The position numbers were made by a program, and so were the translations under genes. The notes under the pieces are model-generated. The model was not told the DNA's origin. It saw only the letters and a list, made by a program, of their open reading frames with translations, and did no database searches. A stretch of 64,000 nt of DNA from Stratiolaelaps scimitus. Its lineage: Eukaryota; Arthropoda; Arachnida; Mesostigmata; Laelapidae. Positions 22,977 through 32,360 of the stretch are shown here, piece by piece. Position 1 is the first letter of the stretch, and every line of letters begins with the position of its first letter. The stretch is taken from the NCBI GenBank assembly GCA_019614645.1, contig JABWDB010000038.1:930001-994000 (forward strand). The letters run 5' to 3'.

Positions 22977-23831
22977 TACGGCTCAGAGGTATATTGTGTT
23001 ATCAAATTTAATGGTCGAGATATTAGGTGCCTGGTGGACACGGGGGCGGCGGTGTCTATTTTGAATATGAACGAAACGGGGGGGCTCCCGGGGAGATTGG
23101 AAGAAGCACAGACTGTACTAAAGACGTACTCAGGAAGTAACATTGAGGTTATTGGAATGATAACGGGCGTGATAGAATTCAAGGACAAACAGATAAAGGG
23201 GTCGATGTTTGTAGTACAGACGGGACAATCGATATTAGGGAGAGACATCATCAATGGATTGGGTCTAAAGATAGACTGTCAGCTCAAATCGTGTATGGTA
23301 GCTACAATTAAGGGATATGAGGACATATTTTCAGACAAACTGGGTCTAGTAAGAGGACATTCACATAAGGTTAGAATTAAGGATAGGGCCACACCGGTAC
23401 AACAAAAACTACGGCGGGTTCCTATCGCGATTAGAGACAAAGTGAAGACCGAGGTGGAGAAACTGTTGAAACAGAATGTCATAGAACAAATACCATCCTC
23501 GGAGTGGATCTCAGCGATGGTAGTGGCCGCAAAAAAGGACGGTAGAGTCAGGATATCCGTAGACCTGAGAAAGGTAAACGAAGCGATAGTGCCGGACACA
23601 TTTCCGCTACCCCACATAGACGAGTTATTGGGGGTATTAAAAGGGGCCAAATGTTTCTCTAAGTTAGACGCAACATCAGCGTACCACCAAGTAGAGCTGG
23701 CAGAAGAACCTAGGGATCTCACAGCTTTTATTACTCCCTGGGGACTATTCAGGTACAAACGAGTCTGTTTCGGGTTGGCGTCAGCACCCGCAGCATTTCA
23801 ACGAATGATGAACTCTATCCTAGAAGGCATC
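22380..23831 (+). pseudogene. Gypsy Gag-protease-RT segment in inverted orientation
   Basis: A continuous plus-strand frame. It begins inside Gag (FVKKSGLTAARLEFF), passes through the knuckle CFRCGIVGHVSRLC and the protease LVDTGAAVSIL with ILGRDII, then enters RT with VRISVDLRKVNEAIVPDTFP, catalytic Asp in KLDATSAYHQV, and FGLASAPAAFQRMM. It stops at 23831, just before the YxDD motif should appear, where it runs into arm B. The segment lies backwards between the minus-strand gag and integrase. A template switch or fold-back during reverse transcription would explain it; an assembly artefact must be excluded. Confidence 0.88.
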
Positions 23832-24428
23832 ATAGGGATGCATGGAATACACGAACGCCTCCTGTTTATTTTTGACCTGTACGTCCGTCGAGTCCTCCAT
23901 CGTCACCGCTGCCACTGCCTTGGGGCACAGCCTCGACACGTGGCCCACGATGCCGCATCGGAAACACTTCATCGTCCTGACCCTGCACAGCGGGCTCAAC
24001 GTGACGTGTGCTCTCGATCCGCACGCGTTGCAGAACAGTGGTTGACGCTGCATCGTCCCCGGCACCAACGGTTTCCATGTCTGTTGTTGTTGCTGTTGGT
24101 CCCGGTTTGCCTTGACTTGGCACACCTTTCCTTCGCTAATAACTCTAGCTTCTCGTTCGCACCGTTCGATCGTCCGACCTATGTCCACCGCTGCTTCTGC
24201 TGTCACCTTCTCCTCCTCCGCCAGTAACCGGTCCCTCCATCGCACCGAGGTCGTTCCTGAGACCATTTGCATTAGCATTGCTGCGTCGCCTGAGAACGCC
24301 GCGAAGTTGCATTGTGTTGAAAGCCTCCTCAGTGCGCCCACAAAATCATCCACGCATTCGCCCGGCAGTTGGCGCCGTTGAAAGAATTCGAGACGAGCCG
24401 CCGTCAGGCCACTCTTTTTCACGAACAA
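23832..24428 (-). repeat. Gypsy gag inverted repeat, arm B
   Basis: 597 bp, reverse complement of 22380-22976. It encodes the same Gag/nucleocapsid stretch in the element's normal minus-strand orientation, upstream of the inverted block. Confidence 0.93.
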
Positions 24429-24685
24429 ACCGGCCAGTTGAACGCACAGATCCGCAAATATGTCTCTTTCTCTTTCACTTTGCCTGTCTGTAGCGCCTGG
24501 TCATACTGTGCTTGTCCTTCTCAACCCAACAGGTGCAGTAAGATCGCTCTCCGTTTTCCTTCTTTCACAGTCTCGCTCGCATCGAAGTAACGGTCCACAA
24601 GCCGGAGCCACTCCTCCCACGCGACTGCCGGTCTACCAGGGATCTCCAAAAACACTTGCGGTGGTGCGATCGCTATGCTGGCCAT
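23832..24685 (-). pseudogene. Gypsy gag, frameshifted
   Basis: The first ATG downstream of the 5' LTR in this frame is at 24685 (MASIAIAPPQVFLEIPG). The capsid start has WEEWLRLVDRYFDA. The first frame closes at about 24521 and the nucleocapsid frame resumes by 24428 in another phase, so at least one frameshift separates them. The C terminus has a CCHC knuckle (CFRCGIVGHVSRLC) preceded by CNACGSRAHVT. The frame is cut at 23832 by the inverted block. Confidence 0.85.
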
Positions 24686-24793
24686 CTGGTTCACTGATAT
24701 TCGTCGCGTGCGTTCGTTGTCGTTTCGTTGGATCGTCGGGTTGTCGTTTCGGTCGTCTTGTCTGGTTCGATGATCGGTTGCCGGCTGCGCCAA

Positions 24794-25014
24794 TGTAATG
24801 TCTGGTACCACGTGCTCGTCTGCCTACTGATTGAACAAAGACAACGTCTTACGTACATCTCAGCCCATCCGGCCCAAAAGAGACCTGTTGTTTATTGTTC
24901 TCATCTTTTATAGTCCCCTTCTTGTCGACCCCAGCGCCCCCCTTCCATTCTCCAGAGAACAGACGATCTCTGCTCCTCCTCTGGCGCGAACCATTTGAAA
25001 TCTTAACCACTACA
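24794..25014 (-). repeat. Gypsy 5' LTR
   Basis: 221 bp. Identical by eye to 14772-14988 apart from a 4-bp insertion (CCCA near 24863). Contains TATA-like and AATAAA signals on the minus strand and is followed by a PBS-like TGGCGCAGCCGG. Confidence 0.92.
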
Positions 25015-25019
25015 ACTTC

Positions 25020-25606
25020 CCTGTTTTTTTTAGAGTTTTATAGGGATGACCGGCAAGCATGACATAGCTCACGTGAACAGGCATAACAGTGGATGAAACT
25101 GCTTTCTCCGCACTCTAACACAATTGAGTGAAGTCCCAATAGGGAGTCAGCAAACTAAGAACTATTATTATCTCATACATTCATATCGACATCATCACGC
25201 CACACCCAACTCTTGTATAGCTATTATCATTCTCTTTCGATGGGGATGATTCCAATCCTTGTCAGTACATCCCCGAACTGTTTCACACACTGTCTGTACC
25301 CGTGCACAAATGACCAACGCTGACAGCCAGGATGCCTAAACAGCGCCTAGTGAAAAATTTTCGAAAAAGGGGCAATTGTATACCTGCTCTCAACTCTTGA
25401 ATGAAATTCACTCTTCGCATTCTATGGTGGGCGATGTGCGCCCTACGAAATTTTGCAGTGATATCTATTTCAGTGATGATTCACATGTTTTCTCCATATG
25501 TTATGGCACGGTTCCATCTTCAGCGATGTTCTACCAACTGTTTTGGGCACTCGCGTTGTCAATCAACACTTGATATTCACCCACAAATATGACTTATGCG
25601 TAAAAT
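25020..25606. other. Spacer, nothing supported
   Basis: Single-copy-looking DNA between the Gypsy TSD and a palindrome. Two short plus frames overlap near 25376-25592, with no recognisable domain. Confidence 0.5.
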
Positions 25607-25662
25607 TTTAAAAAGGGGGTGTGTTGGCATGCTAATGCATGCCAACACACCCCCTTTTTAAA
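25607..25662. repeat. Perfect palindrome, 26-bp arms and 4-base loop
   Basis: The arms 25607-25632 and 25637-25662 are exact reverse complements around loop TAAT. The core (TGTTGGCATGC) is the terminal hairpin of the SINE at 18.3 and 7.1 kb. Here it is extended by GGGGG/CCCCC and AAAAA/TTTTT and stands without the SINE body. Confidence 0.9.
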
Positions 25663-26163
25663 GGTCAGATTTGTTACATTGACGCAAGTTGGAATTAGCC
25701 CAGAAAAGGGCCTTATTGTACGCTACAGACGACCAGTGTTGAAATGTCGGAGTAGATGCGATCGTAGTTCCTGATTTACTGAGTGGGGCGTAAGTAATCA
25801 CACTTATTGAATTCATTCGCCCGTTCGTTCGTTCAGCCGGATGATCAGAAGAGCGATGCCCAACTATTGTTTAACTTTTAAAGGCTATTTAACAAGGCTA
25901 TTCCAGAGAGAATTACTCGGTATTATTTAATAGCTTAATAAGAGAAACCAGCTTCACCGAAAATAGCAACGTTGGAGGTTGTCTGCATAATTCCAAATAG
26001 CGTTTAGTAAGGATGTGTGCTTTTAACAAGTCATGGCGTAGTCTATATGAAGTCGCTTAATAAATGTTGATCAAAGGCGGCCACCGGTAATGCACCTCAC
26101 ATCGACTTCCTTCAGTGTCCTGTCATAGTTTCCGTTTCCTAACATGACATTCAATAGGTCTTG
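25663..26163. other. Spacer, nothing supported
   Basis: AT-rich DNA with no gene or element recognised. Confidence 0.5.
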
Positions 26164-26181
26164 CGTTGTATTGACTTAGAT

Positions 26182-26230
26182 GGCTCGTTGGTCTAGGGGT
26201 ATGATTCGCGCTTCGGGTGCGCGAGGTCCC
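26182..26230 (+). pseudogene. tRNA-Pro(CGG) retropseudogene lacking its 3' end
   Basis: The first 49 bases match a tRNA-Pro: acceptor strand GGCTCGTTGG, D-arm with A box TCTAGGGGTATGATTC, and anticodon arm with CGG in CGCTTCGGGTGCG. The sequence stops after the variable loop (GAGGTCCC), so the T-arm and 3' acceptor strand are missing and it cannot be a working tRNA. It is flanked by near-identical CGTTGTATTGACTTA (26164-26178) and CGTTGTATTTACTTA (26232-26246), 14 of 15 matching, as for a retroposed copy. Confidence 0.8.
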
Positions 26231-26246
26231 TCGTTGTATTTACTTA

Positions 26247-29200
26247 TAGGCTGGCCATTCTATCTAATGTCGTCGATTGATGAATGAGCTCTGACAAAAC
26301 AACAAGACATAGAGTAAACTGTGATCCATAATAATATAATTTGAATTATTGTAATTTCAAGTTTAAGTACACAAGTTACATGCGGATGCAGCATAATCTA
26401 CAGGCGAATGTTAAAAGAATATTCCAGTTATCAATATTTTATATGAATCTACTATAGATATTTTTTAGCTGCGGCAGCGCGCTTTCTCGAGCACACCATA
26501 AAAAAAATATATATGTATATTAAAATACTAATAGAGAGCCATGCTCTTATTTCATATTATTGTTTGTCTTAATATATACAAGTCCAGGTCAAGTATATAT
26601 CCACCCGCAGCTGATGACTTTCATCACAATTAATATTATTGAATTTTCCATTATTTCTTTTCAACATATTATTTTTTACCTCCATTTGAGATTCGCCAAA
26701 ACAGCTTCAATGTCCATTTATACTTCAAACTACACCGCAATTACAGGAGCGATTGTTCTCCGCTGAATGCGAAGCAAACTATCCTTCATATTTTCACAAA
26801 TGGGCCCATCATTAAATAATCGTGCCACGTCAGCAATTATTGCTAATTATCTTTCGTCGCTTTCTCTGACTATATCACTCACATATGACTTGATGTTGAG
26901 TTAAACTGTAGAGAGGATGAATTCAATTCTAGAAAAACAGTGGGTCAATATGGAATGGCTACCAACTATTATATTTCCTATAATAAGCTGTTTTTCTCAA
27001 TCAAATACTAAAAAATGTATAGAAGACAATTGAACATATATATGTAGAGCCGTTACTTTCTTTGTCGCAGCAAATACTCAAGTCCTGTCTGTCCTTAATA
27101 GTAAATATGTAGATAGTTTTGTAAACAGACGTCCTAATTACTTCTGAAGGTCCTGTCCTACCCTACCGTATGAACCCAACAGTTAAGTGGGCTTCACCTC
27201 GGTTCGGAACATAGGTATACTCACACACACACACACAAATACAAAAAAATATGTTATGTAGGCCTTGAGTGAATGAATACGAATGAATTCTTTGCGAAGT
27301 GCGTATCGACAAGTTATCACTGACTGACTGAGATAGAAGAAAACGAGAAAGAGTCATTTCCCACAAGTCTGTCCTTCATCGTCTGTCGTTGACAGCTGTT
27401 GTCGTAGTGGGGCAAGGTCTTCCCGATAGCGACGCCTGAAGGACGTCGTCAGTATGGATAGGTCCTAGGTGGTTTGAGATGTTCATACATCGCTATTAGA
27501 GTTGATTCACACACAAAGAAGAAATAGATGAAGTCCTTCAAATGTGAGAATGAATACCAGGAATATATTCGAAATGATCTCACCATGCTACCGACTATTG
27601 ACGTCAAGATGTTTCAGGCCGTGCAATCAAACAAAACATGTGCAATTATCAATAATTAGTATATATTTCGATATTTTCGACTATCAGAAGTGCTGCGCTT
27701 ACCCATCACTGTTGTTCACGTATTATCCGAACATTAGATGATTGCGACTGATGTCCCAGTTTCAGTTAAGTGACTGTCTAGTAAAAGTAATAATAATAAG
27801 AATTTCGCTGAGGAGACCGTCTAATCGAGTGTACGGTTAATGATAGATCCAAAAAAAAACCGTTGAAACCCAAGTGTTAATCGGTTCCTTTTTATTAGTG
27901 TGTGTTTAAACCATCTGTGATGTCTTCATGGCGCAGACGATATTTTCAAATCAGCAGGAACAAGATCACCGCACTCGTGACCGGCCTCAACCGAGGCAAA
28001 GGTGGTAGATGAACAAGAATTCGTTTCCTGTCTTTAAATGGATACTTCAAACTGAAAAACTAGTTTTACTGATTAATTGAAGGCCAACAACACCTATATG
28101 GATACTTGACGCGTACTTAAATGCCATATTTAAAACAAGTCAAAACAAAAATCCAAACCAACGCATTTTTGTCTTGACCGATGCTTAATAATAAATAAAG
28201 CTATTCTCATACGTAACTTGGCTACCTTGAAATTATAATTAGCTGGATATTATTATATATTTGTGGACGTTTGAACATAAGAACAGCCAAGTTTCGAATT
28301 CTATTCCTTCATTCGTCAGCAGCGACAACAGCACAGAGACCGCCATCTATCCCAAATGTCCCTTTAATAAATACTATAATTTCCACATCACAAGTGTTGC
28401 TACACTTCTATTTTCTAAAATAAAAGGCATAATAGTTAAGAAATATACTTAAATGTATACAATAACCATTCGTTCAATGCTGGCACGTCAGCTGCATCCG
28501 CTTCATAAATGAGCTGTTTGAGATGGTTTAGTACACGGCGCATTTTTAATCAATTTTGACGTTTAATGGGCACCGCCGTCGTCATCGTTAAGGGAAGCTT
28601 TACTAACTAATATATAACACCGAAACACATCACGAGTCGACGAGGGTCGACAATAAAGGCAAAAATATCTAACACCTTTAAGCAATACCATTACAACGGG
28701 TAAAACGTTCCACTATCATCTGCGTTCCTCGTAGAATCCAACTGGCGTCCGACGAAGATCGTCCAACGAGTCTCTCGTCTTGAGGAAACAACTACACAAA
28801 TGTAACTATTAAAATCATCGCAACAACGTCATAATAGCCATACTACATTGTAGATTTACGCACGCGGCTGTTGATGGCCAAAGGGGAAGACTTTACCTTT
28901 AATTTGGAACAAAACAATGTGATCAAAACGACATAGCAGTCAACAGGTAACGAACCAGACAAGTTGTCTAGACAGATATAAACGCCGGTAAAATTACTGA
29001 GCTGGAAGCTCCGCAAAGTAAAGGAGCCCCGTTTAGCTCAATTAAGAAAGCCGAGCAAAAATCAAGCTTATGTACTGCTGCAGGGCCATAGCGGCAGGAG
29101 CCCATCAGTTGTTGTTGTAAATTAGAGAAATTATTTTACTTGCTTTTTCTGCTTATGTTCTATTTAGTCGATTGATGTTGTCTTCGAGCTTCCGCAATGA

Positions 29201-30429
29201 ACGCGACACAGTGTCCAGAGGGCGAGCCAATGGGCAGCATAAGCGAACCTTTACTGCCACCACAAGGCCAATGTGCAGATTATTTCTTCTTTTATTTATT
29301 CCTCTCGTTTACCATAAGCGGCAAGAAGTGATCCACACAACTCAAGACGCAAACACACCACGAGGCTCCTTCCTTTCATTAAAATCATTTACTCGCATAT
29401 GAAACACATCAGCACTATTCTTATTATCATCAGTATCAGTTAGATCGTTGACAGCCTTCTTGATCTCAAATCATTGATGTAGCAATAATGAAATCATATG
29501 ATTCAATTGAGGTAGGTACATGGAACATATTGTAGAGCATATTACTTTTATCTTTATTTGAAGGAAGACATGGATTGTATCTGCCGAACCTTAGCGATCG
29601 TTGTTTCAGTCTATCGGTCTGTTTAACGGTGCGTACAGGTCTCATAAAATAATTAGTTACTGCTTGTTTCTTGCCATCGATTCGATAATATGATAAAATA
29701 ATGATACCACCTTTGATCCTGGCCTTGCCTCTCTATAACAATAGCGACCCTCGAGTCGTGTACTCGATGAAAGTCCAACTAATAACGCTTAATTTCATTT
29801 ATGCTACCAACAGTTCGGGCAAAGGTAAAATTGTCTCAATCTCATCGTAGTTTCGTGTAAATTTTCCTGTACGTAGTAGCGAAAAGCAAAAATACTTTTA
29901 ACTATTGGCTGAATGACCTCTCACGACTATAATTAGCACAGTATAGGATCCTCACTGCTCTCATGAAAGTCTACTTAGCGATATTATAGAGAAAGAACAC
30001 TTTAATTGGCATAGGTTCGACGATGTATTTGCAAATAGAGTCGGGGGTTGCAAAGCATCCCCATTATAAATAGGGTATACACATTTGTATAGATACACGT
30101 TCGAGTTGAAATCATTATTTTTGAATAATATATGAAGTAGAGAGTTGTGGAATTGATTCCTCTGATGATAAGAAGTCAACGCATCGTTGTCATTATTTGA
30201 TGTTGTTGCTGCTGTTGTTGTTGTTGCTAAGATGACAGCTACTGACTGTGCTTGGCCGATTGACGGCGTTTGCGGGGTCTCTCTGCAACAGACATTGTCA
30301 TTCGCCATCACGTCGAACGAAAACGAACTGTTAGGAGTTACGAGTATCCTAAGCGTTCTATAGTGCGCGCAAGCACCAGATTATTATAATGTTAATAATA
30401 ATAAATTGATCGACAGCTCTGCCAGTACA
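26247..30429. other. AT-rich spacer without a supported gene
   Basis: No coding frame here has a recognisable domain or splice-consistent neighbours. It contains short simple repeats, such as (CA)n near 27222-27236 and GTT/GCT triplets near 30202-30227. Nothing else was recognised. Confidence 0.5.
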
Positions 30430-30535
30430 AAACCGTATCGATTCGCATGTGCCCACGAGGTTCGAACCAGATACCCAAGGGTCGTAAGTTCGCGGCGTCA
30501 CCTCTGAACCGTCCGGTGAATTACTACAACTGAGC
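30430..30535 (-). repeat. Possible tRNA-headed SINE fragment
   Basis: On the minus strand an A-box-like GGTTCAGAGGTGACG and a B-box-like TGGTTCGAACCTC are spaced as in a tRNA. The following sequence ends in ATT/TTA-rich repeats (about 30380-30405). No clear TSD was found. Confidence 0.5.
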
Positions 30536-30949
30536 AAAAGTTACCAAATTATATAATGTTGGTCAGGAAGGACTACAACGTTATGCGGGTCGAAAAACTG
30601 GATTGATCGCGATCGCGATACACGTCTATCTTATTATTGTTTTCACTCCACTGCTTACCGTCATAGTCAAGCACAAAGTGGACCTTTCCTGTACAGGAAC
30701 TCGCTTCACACGTTTCGCGTACGCCGAATACCGCCAAGAGGATGCTTTCACATTGTCCGTCTGAAATCGTTTAGTAAATTTAGCTCATTGAAATATTGAG
30801 AAAAGCCGCACCGAGCAGTAGGCAACTTTACACAGAAAAAACTATAAATTATAATTACCAAAAAATACTAAACATTTTGAATGATATAATATTATTATTA
30901 TGATATAATATAATTAATATATATATATACATTCATTCTAATAGTCAAC

Positions 30950-31620
30950 CTTGGTTGTATTAGTGTATATTCTGCGTCGCGTACTCGTACAGTGGTTCTC
31001 TCCCTGGTGGCAGTTCTCTAGTTGGTCGCCTCAAGTATCGAGTGGGTCTTCAGGAAAAAGGAGCCTTGTGAAAAGACAACTAAGTCGACGGCGTACAAGT
31101 GAAATGCATAGAAGTGGGGGGGTCCTGGGTCGCACCCGCAGGTCGACGTTAGACATGGGCTCCGCAAAGACGGGGCCCCAAAGTCTGTCCGATCAGGGGA
31201 CATCGACATAGGGTCCTCAGCGGCGGGGAGGGAGAACCCATGTGCACCAGCCGAGTCTGGGGGGGGGGGAAGAAGAACTCCCACTCCCACGGGGAAACCC
31301 AGACGAAATTCAGAAAGACCTCCTTGGGGGAAGTGACTGAAGGGACCTGGGAAACTGGCACACTGGGAATACCGAAGGAGGAGGTCCCGCCCTGCACGAC
31401 GGGACAAAACCGGGAACGCATTCTTATTACGGGAGATCCCAGTGAGGAGGAGAATAGATAAGATGGAGAGGGCCCTAATTAGGGACTTGGAAAAGTAGTT
31501 CCTAGAGACGAAGGAGGCCTTCCAAATAGAAAACGAGGGAGTCTCTGTCAACAGGGGCGGGGGTTCTGTAGAGGTTATAACCAACGAAGGAACATACCAA
31601 GGAAAGGTACCGATACCTAG
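30950..31620 (+). other. GC-rich coding-like relic of unknown type
   Basis: This block is much richer in G and C than the AT-rich DNA on both sides. Plus-strand translation gives an interrupted, charged sequence. One stretch reads DKMERALIRDLEK, then a stop, then FLETKEAFQIENEG and VEVITNEGTYQGKVPIP without further stops. It looks like an eroded mobile-element ORF, perhaps Gag or ORF1, but I cannot assign a family. A G run at about 31259-31269 is also present. The long frame on the opposite strand (31018-31809) is rich in Pro and is probably a shadow. Confidence 0.35.
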
Positions 31621-32360
31621 TTGTGGTATGCATAGTACAATATTAAATATAATATATATCACTATATTTCTATTAGTCCACTTTATATTTCCTTCTAGTC
31701 CACGGCAGGAAATGATAAATAGGAGTCGAATACTCGAAGATGCTATTTTGTGCGTACCTTTCTGGCAGTCTGGACGGAACGAGAGAACTTGAAAAGAAAA
31801 ACACAACACATTTTTTTATAGTTGAAAGGATAACACAGATTACTTTACCGCGTGGTGATCTTCTGATATAGTATATGATAAGTGGATGATACCTAAACAA
31901 ATGTAGAGAAGGTTTCTGCATTTTCCTCTAGGAACATTCAGGTGCTAAGACGATAAGTATTGTCGAGGCGGGCATTCGTAACCTGCTGAAGCTTGCATAA
32001 GCTATACTATGCTTGTTTCGTAACATACTGAAACCTTTATGCTTTAGGGTGGGGAAGCAAATCCGCACGCGTGGATACTACAACTAACCGTACGGCACGC
32101 CGAGGATCCATTTTAGAAAATATTAAGGCTGTAGGATGTAATATATTTCCATGGGACAACTGTAGCTGAGATGATATCAAGAAGTTAAATAACTTGAGAA
32201 GTGCATCTCAGCCATCTCAATCAGTTTATGTTTAAACCCACGTACTCATTATTGTAAGCAGACTTTACAGTTCACATCAATTCCCGATTCCACAGAATTA
32301 CGTTGATCTATTTCGTAAAATTGTGTTGCTCGCTTGAATTACAAAAATAATAAACATTTG
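31621..32360. other. Spacer downstream of vWA gene B
   Basis: AT-rich. Further 3' exons or the 3' UTR of gene B could lie here, but none could be supported. Confidence 0.4.

Larger units (their letters stand above)
14772..25014 (-). mobile_element. Ty3/Gypsy LTR retrotransposon carrying nested insertions
   Basis: The LTRs at 14772-14988 (217 bp) and 24794-25014 (221 bp) differ, by eye, only by one 4-bp indel. Perfect TSDs ACTTC are at 14767-14771 and 25015-25019. Transcription is on the minus strand: the 5' LTR is at the high-coordinate end, a PBS-like TGGCGCAGCCGG follows it, and a purine tract (GGAGGGGAAAA) precedes the 3' LTR. Minus-strand order is gag, then an inverted block with a second gag plus protease and part of RT, then integrase, then the C-terminal tail. 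RT catalytic core and RNase H are lost. A 6.1-kb R1-like element splits the integrase tail. Confidence 0.93.

Noticed and set aside
26182..26253. Functional tRNA-Pro gene
   Set aside because: The T-arm, B box and 3' acceptor strand are missing.
31018..31809. 263-codon minus-strand frame
   Set aside because: It is the Pro/Ser-rich complement of the GC-rich relic and has no family motif. The plus-strand reading is more protein-like.
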